Shown in pieces: positions 1 through 9,301 of a stretch of DNA of 64,000 nucleotides. Where the stretch lies: positions 1-64,000 of the forward strand of contig UBXV01000027.1 in NCBI GenBank assembly GCA_900469625.1, in the 5' to 3' direction. The first letter of the stretch is position 1, and every line of letters begins with the position of its first letter. A program made the position numbers and the translations under genes. The stretch comes from Hyphomicrobiales bacterium. GTDB lineage: Bacteria > Pseudomonadota > Alphaproteobacteria > Rhizobiales > Rhizobiaceae. Under the pieces are notes generated by a model. It did no database searches. It saw only the letters and a program-made list of their open reading frames with translations, and was not told the origin of the DNA.

Positions 1-946
1 CCCCGCCGGTCTCCCCACCGGTGCCGCCCGCGCCACCGCTGTCACCGCCGCTCTGGTTGCCTGGACCCGGATCGTTATTCACGCCGCCCTGATCGAATTT
101 TTCGCGGTTGCGGTCGAGATTTGGTCCGTCGCGATCGAGTTTCGGGCCGTTGCGATCGAATTTTCCGCGGCTGCGCTCGCGAATCTCCTTCTGCGGCCGC
201 TCCTGCCTCGGCTCCTGGCGAACCGCCGGCTCCGGTGTGCGAATCGTCGGACTTTCGATCTCGAATTGGGCCGCGCGCAGCCCACAGCCGCCACCCACCC
301 AGCCCATGGCGCCGGTCAGCTTCTGGTTGCCGGAAAGGAACGGCAATGCCTTTGTGTTGCCGAGTGCCTGCAGCGTGCGGCGATTGACTTTGCTGGTCTG
401 GCCAACGCCGCGGCCCGGCTTGGCCACCACACAGTCGCAGCGCTGCGTCAGCTGCCGGCAGCCGCCGGCGCCGCAGAAGCTCGCGGCGCCGCTGAGCAGC
501 ACCATCGCCGTCGTTCCGTCGGGGGCGACATAGAAGTCGAACGCCGTGCCACGCACGCCAATGGTGCCGGCCGGCGTCACGATCTCATAGGCTGAATGCT
601 TGGATTTGCCGCTGACCCAGCGAAACGTGCCCTTGGCCGCCGTGATCGTCAGCTTCTTCACCGACTTCGTGCCATCATAGACGAACTGATCGATGACGAC
701 GGACGATCCCCAGCCGACGGCCAGCTTGGTGCCGTCCTGAAAGACGAACTGGCCGAGGCCGGATTTTGACGTCCGGATCCTTTCGTCCCGGTAGACCGGG
801 TCCCTGACCGCAAGCGGACCGCTTGCGCCCGACACCTCGGTCCGGATCGAAACTGCCTGGCCAACGGGTTCTGCCGTCATGCTCGGCATCGGACAAAGAA
901 GCGTGGCGCTCAGAGCGATGAGTGCGGCAATACGCAAACGCGACAT
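1..946 (-). CDS. FecR-domain exported protein (partial, C-terminus off the left edge)
   Basis: Reading leftward from an ATG at 946 gives 315 residues open to the window edge. A signal peptide covers about residues 1-25. A FecR-type domain follows (about 30-150) with the family's IGVRGTAFDF segment at about 129-138, where FecR-like domains usually read 'G(V/T)RGT.F'. A cysteine cluster lies at about 158-172. The C-terminal part is low-complexity: charged Pro/Arg/Glu-rich sequence, then tandem short repeats of the form (K/N)-(F/L)-D-R-(N/D)-G-P at about 262-286, then a Gly/Ser/Asn-rich tail. Proteins of this type are periplasmic or surface proteins, and in rhizobia they often lie next to CHASE2/adenylate-cyclase genes, but that neighbour would be outside the window. 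There is no TonB-system context, so iron signalling should not be assumed. Confidence 0.8.
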   Translation of the reverse strand, partial: MSRLRIAALIALSATLLCPMPSMTAEPVGQAVSIRTEVSGASGPLAVRDPVYRDERIRTSKSGLGQFVFQDGTKLAVGWGSSVVIDQFVYDGTKSVKKLTITAAKGTFRWVSGKSKHSAYEIVTPAGTIGVRGTAFDFYVAPDGTTAMVLLSGAASFCGAGGCRQLTQRCDCVVAKPGRGVGQTSKVNRRTLQALGNTKALPFLSGNQKLTGAMGWVGGGCGLRAAQFEIESPTIRTPEPAVRQEPRQERPQKEIRERSRGKFDRNGPKLDRDGPNLDRNREKFDQGGVNNDPGPGNQSGGDSGGAGGTGGETGG

Positions 947-1099
947 GGCCCCCTCCAAACCGCTATTGTTATCACGCTGCCAGGTGAAGTGTCTTCTCGC
1001 CCATTCGGGGTAAACGGGCAGCAACCGGAACTCGTAAGGATTATCGAACGCCACCCTGGGCATCCGCACACCGCCTGCGGCCGGCGGCCTGCCGCCCGG

Positions 1100-1537
1100 C
1101 TAGAAGTCCAGCCGGTGCGTGATGCCCGCTTGCACCGAAGGCATGAGACCCATTTTCTCCCAGAACGCTCCGGCTTCGACAGTGCCTGCATTCACGGTAA
1201 CGCCGGGGGCATACTGGCGCGCATGCGCAAGCAGCCTTGCCGCCAGCTGACGCCCGAGGCCGAGACCACGGAACCGCGGACGCACATAGAAGCGGCGAAG
1301 CCGCAACAGACCAGCGATCGTGGGGTCGGCGGTCAGCCCGCCCAGTCCCGCACAGGCACCGGCCACGGTGGCGATCAACAGGATCTCCCCTTGCCCTTCG
1401 AAGCGCATGGTTCCTGCGCGCCGTTCTTCGTGCAGCCGCTCGACGAACCGATATCCCTCGCCCACGGCGTCCTGCCGCAGGTCGTCGAAATCCCCCGGCA
1501 GCGGCGACGATGGCAAACATCGATCGATGACAAACAT
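1100..1537 (-). CDS. GNAT-family N-acetyltransferase
   Basis: 145-residue protein of the Gcn5-related acetyltransferase fold, which transfers an acetyl group from acetyl-CoA to an amine; the substrate is not predictable. The acetyl-CoA pyrophosphate-binding motif A is seen at about residues 84-97 ([14 protein letters not shown], i.e. R-x-x-G-x-G). The C-terminal half keeps the family's beta-strand and helix pattern, ending with an F-W-E-K-M-G-L-type motif at about 125-131. Start chosen at the ATG at 1537 because AAGGGAG lies about 6 bases upstream; an upstream in-frame start at 1579 lacks this. Stands alone, divergent from uvrB. Confidence 0.8.
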   Translation of the reverse strand: MFVIDRCLPSSPLPGDFDDLRQDAVGEGYRFVERLHEERRAGTMRFEGQGEILLIATVAGACAGLGGLTADPTIAGLLRLRRFYVRPRFRGLGLGRQLAARLLAHARQYAPGVTVNAGTVEAGAFWEKMGLMPSVQAGITHRLDF

Positions 1538-1746
1538 TTCCACTCCCTTGCAATGCGTCACCTGCGCTGCCGAAAGCAACGGCCTCTCCTATTCGCAAGG
1601 CCGTGGGAGTGAAAGCCCGCGTGCACCTCCCGACGACCCGCGCGCCCCGATGGACTGAAATGCGTCCGGAAAAATCCGAAGATTTCGTTTCCCTTTTGTA
1701 CTCATTCCCCCTTTATTTTCGCCATGACTCTGTCCATATTCCCGGC

Positions 1747-4623
1747 ATGGCCAAGGATCCCAAGACGTCTGCAAAAAATCCCTCGAAAAAATCGACAGTG
1801 CCCGGAGGCTTCGAAGAGGCCCCGCAGGCGCCGCTGTCGGGCACGCCGCTCTCCGGCAATGTCTCCGATTGGGTGAAACAGCTCGAGGCCGATGCCGAAG
1901 CGTCTGCCTTCGAGAGCCAGCGCGAGGTCGCCTCCAAGGCCGGCAAGCACCGCAAGAAGGTGGAGATCGCCGCGTCCAAATCCGCTCGGGGTACTTCGAT
2001 GGGCGGCACGACCGACCCCAAGACGCGCGCAGCGGCAGGCCTCAACCCGGTCGCCGGCCTCGACGTGTCGCTCGAGGATGCCGACAAGCTGTCGACGTCA
2101 GGCGTCACCGCCACCGTCGAAGCACTGTCCGCGCTGATCGAGAGCGGCAATCCGCTGTTCAAGGATGGCAAGCTCTGGACGCCGCACCGCCCTGCCCGGC
2201 CGCCGAAATCCGAAGGCGGCATCGAGATCCGCATGGTCTCCGATTACGAGCCCGCCGGCGACCAGCCGACGGCGATCGCCGATCTGGTCGAGGGCCTCGC
2301 CACCGGCGAGCGCAGCCAGGTTCTGCTCGGCGTCACCGGCTCGGGCAAGACCTTCACCATGGCCAAGGTGATCGAGGCGACGCAGCGCCCCGCCGTCATC
2401 CTGGCGCCCAACAAGACGCTGGCCGCCCAGCTCTATTCCGAGTTCAAGAACTTCTTCCCGGACAACGCGGTCGAATATTTCGTCTCCTACTACGACTACT
2501 ACCAGCCGGAAGCCTACGTGCCGCGCTCGGACACCTTCATCGAGAAGGAATCCTCGATCAACGAGCAGATCGACCGCATGCGCCACTCGGCCACCCGCTC
2601 GCTCCTGGAGCGCGACGACTGCATCATCGTCGCCTCGGTCTCCTGCATCTACGGTATCGGCTCGGTCGAGACCTATACCGCCATGACCTTCCAGATGGAT
2701 GTCGGCGACCGGCTCGACCAGCGGCAGCTGCTCGCCGACCTGGTGGCGCAGCAGTACAAGCGCCGTGACATGGATTTCCAGCGCGGCTCGTTTCGCGTGC
2801 GCGGTGACACCATCGAGATCTTCCCTGCCCACCTGGAAGACGCGGCGTGGCGCATCTCCATGTTCGGCGACGAGATCGACGCCATCACCGAGTTCGACCC
2901 ACTGACCGGCCAGAAGACCGGCGACCTGAAATCGGTCAAGATCTACGCCAACTCGCACTATGTCACCCCGCGCCCAACGCTGAACGGCGCGATCAAGGCG
3001 ATCAAGGAAGAGCTGAAGCTCCGACTGGCCGAGCTGGAAAAGGGCGGCCGACTGCTGGAAGCCCAGCGGCTGGAGCAGCGCACCCGCTACGACATCGAGA
3101 TGCTGGAGGCCACCGGTTCCTGCGCCGGCATCGAAAACTATTCGCGCTACCTCACCGGCCGCAATCCCGGCGAGCCGCCGCCGACGCTGTTCGAATATAT
3201 CCCCGACAACGCGCTGCTGTTCATCGACGAGAGCCACGTCTCCGTCAGCCAGATCGGCGGCATGTATCGCGGCGACTTCCGCCGCAAGGCGACGCTGGCC
3301 GAGTACGGCTTCCGCCTGCCCTCGTGCATGGACAACCGTCCGCTGCGCTTCGAGGAATGGGACGCCATGCGCCCGGACACCGTCGCGGTTTCGGCCACCC
3401 CCGGCGCCTGGGAACTGGAACAGTCCGGCGGTGTCTTCGCCGAACAGGTCATCCGCCCGACCGGCCTGATCGACCCGCCGGTGGAAGTGCGCTCGGCGAA
3501 AACCCAGGTCGACGACGTCTTGGGCGAAATCCGCGAGACGGCCGCCGCCGGCTACCGCACCCTGGTGACCGTGCTGACCAAGCGCATGGCCGAGGACCTG
3601 ACCGAATACCTGCACGAACAGGGCATTCGCGTGCGCTACATGCACTCCGACATCGACACGCTGGAGCGCATCGAGATCATCCGCGACCTGCGGCTCGGCG
3701 CCTTCGACGTGCTCGTCGGCATCAACCTCTTGCGTGAAGGCCTCGACATTCCCGAATGCGGCTTCGTCGCCATCCTCGACGCCGACAAGGAAGGCTTCCT
3801 GCGCTCGGAAACGTCGCTGGTCCAGACCATCGGCCGCGCCGCGCGCAACGTCGACGGCAAGGTCATCCTCTATGCCGACCAGATCACCGGCTCGATGCAG
3901 CGCGCCATGGACGAGACCAGCCGCCGCCGCGACAAGCAGATGGCCTATAACGAGGCCAATGGCATCACGCCGGAATCGGTGAAGGCGAAGATTTCCGACA
4001 TCCTCGACAGCGTCTACGAGAAGGACCACGTGCGCGCCGACATTTCGGGCGTCGCCGGCAAGGGCTTTGCCGATGGCGGCCACCTCGTCGGCAACAACCT
4101 GCAGGCGCACCTCAACGCGTTGGAAAAACAGATGCGCGACGCCGCCGCCGACCTCGACTTCGAAAAGGCCGCGCGCCTCCGCGACGAGATCAAACGCCTG
4201 AAAGCCGCCGAACTCGCCGCCATGGACGACCCGATGGCACGGGAAGAGGCGAAGTCGCAGGAGAATTCAGGTCGGAAAAAAGGCAAGGCAACAACGCCGG
4301 ACAGCGGCAACGGCGCCGCCGCCCCTCCATCCCCGTCTCCCGCCACCGACGATGCGTCGCTGTTCCGCAAGCCCGACCTCGACGACATGGGCCGCGACGT
4401 CGCGACACCGGCCGGCCGTGGGGATGCCGAGGGCCAAAGCCTCTTCCGCAGGAACAGCCTCGACGAAATGACCGTCGGCCGCACCGAAAAGCCTGTGATC
4501 GGCAAGGTGCCCGACAAGCCGATCACCCGCGCCAAGCCGGGCGTCGGGTCCTACGAGGATCCGGTCGACGAGAAGCGGCAGAAGGGGCGGACGAAGGGGA
4601 AGACGGGGCGGCCGGGAAGATAG
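1747..4623 (+). CDS. uvrB: Excinuclease ABC subunit UvrB, with long N- and C-terminal extensions
   Basis: DNA-damage recognition helicase subunit of nucleotide excision repair; it loads on DNA with UvrA and recruits UvrC. Visible motifs: conserved start of the UvrB core ([13 protein letters not shown]) at about residue 164, Walker A GVTGSGKT at about 195-202, the beta-hairpin tyrosines [12 protein letters not shown] at about 248-259, helicase motif DESH at about 491, motif [16 protein letters not shown] and QTIGRAARN, and a C-terminal UVR domain at about 789-818 for UvrC binding. Start placed at the ATG at 1747 (MAKDPK...), giving 958 residues; the reading frame stays open upstream to 1603 but without a good ribosome site. 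The protein is much longer than the usual 660-700 residues because of about 160 charged residues before the core and about 140 low-complexity residues after the UVR domain. I see no LexA-type box upstream. Confidence 0.97.
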   Translation: MAKDPKTSAKNPSKKSTVPGGFEEAPQAPLSGTPLSGNVSDWVKQLEADAEASAFESQREVASKAGKHRKKVEIAASKSARGTSMGGTTDPKTRAAAGLNPVAGLDVSLEDADKLSTSGVTATVEALSALIESGNPLFKDGKLWTPHRPARPPKSEGGIEIRMVSDYEPAGDQPTAIADLVEGLATGERSQVLLGVTGSGKTFTMAKVIEATQRPAVILAPNKTLAAQLYSEFKNFFPDNAVEYFVSYYDYYQPEAYVPRSDTFIEKESSINEQIDRMRHSATRSLLERDDCIIVASVSCIYGIGSVETYTAMTFQMDVGDRLDQRQLLADLVAQQYKRRDMDFQRGSFRVRGDTIEIFPAHLEDAAWRISMFGDEIDAITEFDPLTGQKTGDLKSVKIYANSHYVTPRPTLNGAIKAIKEELKLRLAELEKGGRLLEAQRLEQRTRYDIEMLEATGSCAGIENYSRYLTGRNPGEPPPTLFEYIPDNALLFIDESHVSVSQIGGMYRGDFRRKATLAEYGFRLPSCMDNRPLRFEEWDAMRPDTVAVSATPGAWELEQSGGVFAEQVIRPTGLIDPPVEVRSAKTQVDDVLGEIRETAAAGYRTLVTVLTKRMAEDLTEYLHEQGIRVRYMHSDIDTLERIEIIRDLRLGAFDVLVGINLLREGLDIPECGFVAILDADKEGFLRSETSLVQTIGRAARNVDGKVILYADQITGSMQRAMDETSRRRDKQMAYNEANGITPESVKAKISDILDSVYEKDHVRADISGVAGKGFADGGHLVGNNLQAHLNALEKQMRDAAADLDFEKAARLRDEIKRLKAAELAAMDDPMAREEAKSQENSGRKKGKATTPDSGNGAAAPPSPSPATDDASLFRKPDLDDMGRDVATPAGRGDAEGQSLFRRNSLDEMTVGRTEKPVIGKVPDKPITRAKPGVGSYEDPVDEKRQKGRTKGKTGRPGR

Positions 4624-5208
4624 TCTGGTTCGTTACTGACACCGCCCCCAAAACTGTGACCAGCTGACTGCTAACCGCATGCGTGAGTTCAACATAGAGA
4701 TGCAATCTAACGAGAAATAAAGAAAACCGGGCCAAGATTGCCAGTGCCTGTGGAAACCCACCGGGCTTGGCACTCCACCCAATCCCCATTCCAACTACGC
4801 TCCACGATCACGACAACTCTAATCGCTGTCGACAATTGCGTGACAACTTCATGGGGAGCCGCGCGTCTCGATAGTGCCTTGAACAAGCCGCCACAAAGCG
4901 ACTTTGTCGCTAGCGCCCTCTGGCGGCCACGCGATGGTCATAACCATTTCCGACAGAGCCTGCCCACCCTTCCTGCTGCGTTCGATGATTGCTAATCGTT
5001 GGTCAGAGCGTCGATCTCGCTTTCGGGGCCGCGGCCATGCCCATTTGCGCCGGGTTCGACGTAGCGCGCGATAGCGGGTATATCGGCCGTCTCTTTATGG
5101 TCACGGCGCTTGGCCGCTAGCAGCCGGCGGACCACCTCCCGCAGCACTCGAGCCCCCGACCTCACCGCGCCACTTACCTTCCGCCGCCCACGCTGATCGC
5201 CAACCTCC
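4624..5208. other. Gene-poor stretch between uvrB and a bestrophin-like gene
   Basis: No convincing intact gene. On the minus strand two short adjacent frames read like protein: 4992-5148 (GTG start, about 51 residues ending E-I-D-A-L-T-N-D) and, one frame over, 4849-4947 (32 residues from an ATG, MVMTIAWPPEG...). The second frame stays open upstream and would join the first after a single frameshift near 4995-5010, so this may be the remains of one small gene. No family recognised. Confidence 0.35.
4849..5148 (-). pseudogene. Possible decayed small gene (two overlapping short frames)
   Basis: Read leftward, frame A (from a GTG at about 5148) gives a charged, helix-prone sequence and stops at 4992. 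Frame B continues without a stop from about 5010 through an ATG at 4947 to a stop at 4849. Both halves have rhizobial-looking codon use and protein-like composition, and together would make roughly 95 residues if one base had been lost or gained. I do not recognise the family. It could equally be two unrelated short frames, so this call is weak. Confidence 0.25.
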
Positions 5209-5964
5209 CTACACCTTCATCTCCGCCAACGCCCGAAGCAGCGGCGCATCCGAAATCTGGATAGCGCCGGTGAACGGGATGTCCATGTCGAGCACGATGA
5301 AGACGGAGGCGGCGATGAAGAGTGCTGATAGTAGGAACATGGCGATGACCACGGCGTTGGGTGGGGCGCGATAGCCGAAGCTGGCGAAGACGAGGGTCAT
5401 CCAGGCGATCAGCATGCCGATGACAGGCATGGGGATCGCGCCTTCCGATTGTTCGACGATGGTCCAGCGCTGGTCGACGATGCGGTTGTACTGCTGGCGC
5501 GCGTCCGCCAGCATGAAGTCGTGCAGCCGGTCGGCCGGCTGGATGGACGCGAGGCTGTCGCCGACGGTGTCGAGCCGCTGCTGGCCGGCGTTGCGCGCCT
5601 CATGCAGGGCATCGTTGACGCGCTCGGGATTGGCGATCGCGCCCTCGACATAGGCGATCAGATATTGCCGCGTGTCGTTGCCGGCAAGGCCGTAGGTCCT
5701 GAGCGTGCGGTCGAGCAGGATCAGGTTGGTGGCGAAGGAATGCACATTGTTGTCGATGTCCTGGAAGGTGTTCTTGGCTGAGTTGATCATCAGGCCGAAC
5801 ACCAGCGACGCCATGACGACAAAGATGTTGGCGACGAGCCGCACGATGGTGTTGGTATCCTCGTCACGATGCCGCGCCGGCAGCTTCGGGTAGACATGCA
5901 TCGTGCCGAGTGCCGCGACACTCAGGCAGAGGAATGCGGCAACCGCAATCAGGACTGCGTTCAT
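5209..5964 (-). CDS. Bestrophin-like (DUF4239-type) membrane protein
   Basis: 251-residue integral membrane protein. Four hydrophobic segments are visible at about 2-22, 41-61, 178-197 and 202-225, with a long soluble, largely helical region (about 65-175) between the second and third pair. This two-plus-two layout with a central helical domain is what DUF4239 'bestrophin-like' proteins show; the short conserved N-terminal patch VFGLMINSAKNTF fits that family. Function is unknown; relationship to real bestrophin anion channels is distant. Start chosen at the ATG at 5964 because AGGGGAG lies about 9 bases upstream, rather than an in-frame ATG at 6015. No operon partner. Confidence 0.65.
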   Translation of the reverse strand: MNAVLIAVAAFLCLSVAALGTMHVYPKLPARHRDEDTNTIVRLVANIFVVMASLVFGLMINSAKNTFQDIDNNVHSFATNLILLDRTLRTYGLAGNDTRQYLIAYVEGAIANPERVNDALHEARNAGQQRLDTVGDSLASIQPADRLHDFMLADARQQYNRIVDQRWTIVEQSEGAIPMPVIGMLIAWMTLVFASFGYRAPPNAVVIAMFLLSALFIAASVFIVLDMDIPFTGAIQISDAPLLRALAEMKV

Positions 5965-6498
5965 TTCGCGCTGCTCCCCTTGGTCGGCTTCCCACCCGGT
6001 CCGGAACATTATCATAGCCTAATATTTCCGAGGGTGTTCATCATGCCCAGGCGGATGTTTTCGGCGCATGGTGGACGGCAAAGTTGTCGAGGCTGGCCCC
6101 GGCGCAGGCCGCGTCTTGCCGGCAAGGCTCCTCCTGCGTGCAGCCCGCTACCGCAGCGCAGGCGGCGGCCGCCGGGAGTGTTGTTGGGCGATCCCTTGTG
6201 GCCCTGACCCGCGCGTGCCTGAAACCGCTTCCGATGCAAGGATCTCCCCACCATCGGCTTTTGAACGCCCGGTGGGCGTCGGCGCCAGCAGGCTTTTCGC
6301 ACGCCCGGTCCTGCCTCGGTTTTCACAAAGCGCGCTCAGTTGCGCATGGAGGATGGGCGGTTGCTCGGCGGCGAGGTTGCAGCGGATGGGGAGCCGATAG
6401 TAACAGCGGAGGGATGCCCGCCCCGCCGCCCCTCGGCTGCAATCGCCAGGCAATGCCGAGATCAAACAGGTTGTCCAACGCGTCTGCGCTCGCCATGG

Positions 6499-6587
6499 GA
6501 GTTCAGCCCCCTCGGGCTGACGTGTCTTTCGACCTGACCGACGTCAGGTCGCTGGATTCCGGCACAGGGCCGGAATGAGGGGGCTGG
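6499..6587. repeat. Rhizobial mosaic intergenic repeat (RIME-like), partial copy A
   Basis: Contains the inner block of the repeat: a CAGCCC..GGGCTG stem, a TCTTTCGACC stretch, GACGTCAGGTCGCTGGAT, then a stem formed by ATTCCGGC and GCCGGAAT, and ends with GAGGGGG. The same order of blocks occurs at 25938-26072 and 29399-29532. Confidence 0.6.
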
Positions 6588-6730
6588 CTTGACCTCCCGG
6601 CCTCTCAAAGCTCGGCGGCTACCCGGGCATGTCAAAGCTCGCCGGCGATTGCAGCGGTGGAGATCCCTCTCGGACCGCCGGCAAAGTTGGCCTTAGCCGT
6701 CGGCACGCCGTTTGGGAGGCTCTGCATTTG

Positions 6731-6885
6731 CCAGAAACTCCCTCATTCCTGTGCCCGTCACAGGAATCCAGCCGCGCCGCGTCGGCGGCGCGCGGGTCGG
6801 AAGATTTGAACGGTATGGCGCTGAAAGCGCTCGCCTACACCGGTGCGCAACGGGTGGATCACCGGGACGCTCATGCCAACGAGGC
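6731..6885. repeat. Rhizobial mosaic intergenic repeat (RIME-like), divergent copy B
   Basis: Left end CCAGAAACTCCCTCATTCCT is identical to the left end of the copy at 25938, followed by the hairpin arms CCTGTG...CACAGG. The centre has diverged. A GGTGGATCACCGGGAC block near 6852 and the weak reverse of the left end (CTCATGCCAACGAGG) may be the right end. Confidence 0.5.
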
Positions 6886-7067
6886 CCCGGCCTACCTGCC
6901 CCGTCGCGGGTCTCGGGACCGTCCTACGGTTTGCGAAAGCGAAAAGGGCCATTGCCCGTCAGAACACCAACCCATATCGGCCAGCCGGCGCATCGATGGC
7001 TTGCCGAAAAACGCACCGCTTCGAATCAAACTGCCCCGCGTCAGCCTATGAAGCGCCGCCTTAAGCC

Positions 7068-7799
7068 TCATTTTCCGCTCACCGCGCTGCCATCCGCATC
7101 CGACCCGAGCACCCCCACCAGTGCCTTGCCGTCGGTGAAATAGGGATCACCGCCGCCGTTGCGGCCGGTTTGCGTCGCACCGATTCCGGGGATGTCGTAG
7201 GTCGATGTCACCTGCCCGGCCGCCTGCAGGTCCGACATCACCAGATCGCGTTCAGCGTCGAGATCCGGGCCGATATGGTGGGTGATCTGGCCGGTATCGT
7301 GGCTGAACCCGACGCCGCGATCGAAGCTTGCCGAGCCGAGCCACAGGGGGCTGCCATCCGCCCCTGTCTGCTGGCTCAGCCAGAAGCGCACGTGATTGCG
7401 CTCGTCGGCGCTGTTGCCGACAGGTTTCTCGAATGCAAGATCCTGCTTCCGCCCCTCGAAGTACAGCGGGCTGACCGGCGCATCGAGGTCGGGACGATCG
7501 AGCACGACGCTGAGGCCGATATCGACGGACGAGCGCAGCGTGATCCTGTCGGCCGGATCCCAGCCGGCCGCAGCGAAGGCGCGCATCACCTGTTCCTTCG
7601 AACCGACAAGCCCGACATTGATCGGGTCGCCGGGGATATCCTGCTCCGTCGTCGTCACCATCCGGCTCAGATCGTCAACGCGACTACGGTCGTGGAACAG
7701 CCAGAGGTCCGGCAGCAGGAAATAGCTGATGAGCAGATAGGCGACCAAGACGCCTGAAAGGCCGGTCATCGCTGGACGAAGTCTGTTGCGGCGGGTCAT
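7068..7799 (-). CDS. LssY C-terminal-domain membrane-anchored protein
   Basis: 243 residues. One transmembrane segment near the N-terminus (about 9-31) is followed by a domain matching the LssY_C family: G-D-P-I-N-V-G-L-V-G at about 56-65, 'AFAAAGW.PAD..TLRS' at about 75-92 and APVSPLYFEGRKQDLAFEKP just after residue 108, then a WLGSASFDRGVGF motif. LssY_C domains also occur fused to DedA/PAP2 membrane proteins and were first noted beside a Legionella type I secretion locus; their biochemical role is unknown. The start at 7799 has GGGGTGA at a suitable distance; the ATG two codons earlier sits too close to it. No operon partner is visible. Confidence 0.75.
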   Translation of the reverse strand: MTRRNRLRPAMTGLSGVLVAYLLISYFLLPDLWLFHDRSRVDDLSRMVTTTEQDIPGDPINVGLVGSKEQVMRAFAAAGWDPADRITLRSSVDIGLSVVLDRPDLDAPVSPLYFEGRKQDLAFEKPVGNSADERNHVRFWLSQQTGADGSPLWLGSASFDRGVGFSHDTGQITHHIGPDLDAERDLVMSDLQAAGQVTSTYDIPGIGATQTGRNGGGDPYFTDGKALVGVLGSDADGSAVSGK

Positions 7800-8052
7800 C
7801 GGCATTCACCCCGTTGCCGGTGCGGCAAAATCAGCTAAGCCTGACAAGCCCGGAAAAGCAACGCGCTACGGCAATTGTGCCGATGCTCCTGCCGCACCCG
7901 CCATCCACGAGCGCCTTCATTTTCGCCGCTTTGTCACCGCGGGATCATATCGGCGCGCTCGCTGGCCTTGGCCCGCCGGTTGCTCGCCCTGCAGGCCGCG
8001 TCTGGCGCAGAACGCAGTCATGACGCCCGCGACCTATCTGCCGCAAGCCGCC

Positions 8053-8640
8053 CTACTCCGCCGCGTGCGCCTTGGCCTCCAGCGCCTCCAGCTCGTAGGA
8101 GTAGCCTTCCAGCATCTCATAGGCCTGTTCGATGGTCTTGATCTGCTCCTCGGTGGTCTTGATTGCCTCGGCGATCGAGCGCGAACGGGCGCGCAGCATC
8201 GAGCCCAGCACATCGGTCTCCGGCCGACGGCCGAGGCGGTCGAGGTGTTTTCTGACGCGGGCGCGGTGACGCTCCAGCTCGAGGATATGGAAGCGGCTCT
8301 TGACGATATCGTCGGAGAGCTTACGCCGCATCGCGGCGACCGGATCGAAACTGCCGGGCTCGCGCTCATCGAGGATGAAGTCGTTGACCAGCGTCTCCAG
8401 CATCATCAGGCCCTTGAGGTCGCGCGGCTCGGCAAGCTGCGGGTCGTAGCCGGTGTCGTCGAAGACCTTGCGCCGCACCGGGTCCTTCAGCAGCTCATAG
8501 ACCGCCTGCAGCCGGGCAAACTGCTCGGCATCGCCACCCGAATCCGGATGGGCCGCCTTGGCCGCCTTGCGATAGGCCGTGCGGATGGTCTGGTCGTTCG
8601 CGTCACGCTCTACGCCAAGCATCTCGTAGGGATCGATCAC
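8053..8640 (-). CDS. J-domain (DnaJ-like) protein
   Basis: 195 residues, GTG start at 8640 with GGGGGC just upstream. An N-terminal J domain covers about residues 1-65, with the HPD tripeptide that stimulates Hsp70 ATPase at 31-33 and the usual D-P-x-x-R-x-x-(F/Y)-D segment at about 53-62. The remaining 130 residues are predicted mostly helical with heptad-like patterns. They lack the Gly/Phe region, zinc fingers and substrate-binding domain of DnaJ itself, so this is a class C co-chaperone with an unknown client. Isolated gene. Confidence 0.85.
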   Translation of the reverse strand: MIDPYEMLGVERDANDQTIRTAYRKAAKAAHPDSGGDAEQFARLQAVYELLKDPVRRKVFDDTGYDPQLAEPRDLKGLMMLETLVNDFILDEREPGSFDPVAAMRRKLSDDIVKSRFHILELERHRARVRKHLDRLGRRPETDVLGSMLRARSRSIAEAIKTTEEQIKTIEQAYEMLEGYSYELEALEAKAHAAE

Positions 8641-8904
8641 GCTGCCCCCTGTTCGTCTCGCATTCCGATGTCTCCGCCTGACCTAACGCACGCATGCCGG
8701 GACCGGAACCAATCACCGGTAAAGCCTGCGCGTTATCCCAAACATGTTCAAGTGCTGATGCGGTGTGAAGGGATCAGCAACGCACGCCACCATGTCCATC
8801 GGACCATTCCCGTCCGAAGCAGCGGCGCGCACGTTCGTCCGCTGTCGGGACGAAATTGTGGTCGCAAGCGGGCCGTCCCCGACATTTGGCGACGGCGCGC
8901 CGGC

Positions 8905-9078
8905 AGAAGAATCAAGTATAGGCGTCGCCGAAGTATAGGTTTAGGCGTCCTGGCAAAAGATAGAGCTTCCTGGCATCGGCCCAGGATGCGTCGACTGGCG
9001 CAAAACCCCTGAGAATGCCGGGGTTGGCGCCGCATTTTCCCGCAAAAAGCCGCGCGAATGGCTCTTGCGTTTTTTTTC
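8905..9078 (+). ncRNA. Candidate small RNA ending at a strong terminator
   Basis: A factor-independent terminator (9042-9077) lies 220 bases before the cspA start with no open reading frame feeding it, implying a short rightward transcript. The sequence before it contains a small hairpin (about 9004-9024). The 5' end is a guess; I place it near the A/T-richer AAGTATAGG pair. It could instead be an attenuator in the cspA leader. Confidence 0.3.
9042..9077 (+). terminator. Factor-independent terminator upstream of cspA
   Basis: Arms GCAAAAAGCC (9042-9051) and GGCTCTTGC (9060-9068) pair with one mismatch or bulge and are followed by G and eight T (9070-9077). Confidence 0.65.
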
Positions 9079-9301
9079 AAATACTGTCACTGCTGCTACC
9101 GTTCGGGCGTTTTCAATCCCGGAGACTGGACTTTCTCTTTTGTGCCCGGCTTGCCGGGCCGGCCGGAAGCGGCAAATGGACGTTCTTTCCCCGTTATCGT
9201 GACTACTCGACGCCTATCCGCTTGCATGCGGAAGACGACACACCCACATCCTCACGGGGGCGCGGGTATAGCTTTAAGACTGAAGGAAAAGGACTTCTTC
9301 C

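Larger units (their letters stand above)
5965..7067. other. 1.1-kb intergenic region containing mosaic repeats
   Basis: No gene recognised on either strand. The frames present are short, arginine-rich and overlapping, as expected from GC-rich noncoding DNA. The distal half (about 6499-6885) contains two copies of the dispersed mosaic repeat also found at 25.9 and 29.4 kb. The proximal part (about 6050-6470) shows no structure I can assign; I compared it by eye with tmRNA, RNase P RNA and 6S RNA features and found none. Confidence 0.5.
8641..9301. other. Long intergenic/leader region upstream of the cold-shock gene
   Basis: No protein gene seen. The region holds a repeated AAGTATAGG motif near 8913 and 8930, a hairpin near 9004-9024 (AACCCC...GGGGTT), a strong terminator-like hairpin plus T8 run at 9042-9077, and then about 220 bases of probable cold-shock mRNA leader before the cspA start. 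Confidence 0.5.

Noticed and set aside
1603-1746. Extended N-terminus of UvrB from 1603
   Set aside because: Contains phenylalanine- and arginine-rich sequence unlike the rest of the protein and lacks a ribosome site; the ATG at 1747 fits better.
2098-4110. A 670-residue open frame antisense to uvrB
   Set aside because: It mirrors the codon bias of the real gene on the other strand. Its protein is rich in Ala/Arg/Gly/Val/Asp with no motif, and uvrB is certain.
6012-6326. Minus-strand frame of about 100 residues in the 1.1-kb gap
   Set aside because: Dominated by Arg/Gly/Pro; no ribosome site and no motif. Likely noncoding.
6050-6470. Possible structured RNA (RNase P, tmRNA or 6S) in the large intergenic region
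   Set aside because: None of the conserved signature sequences of these RNAs could be found on either strand.
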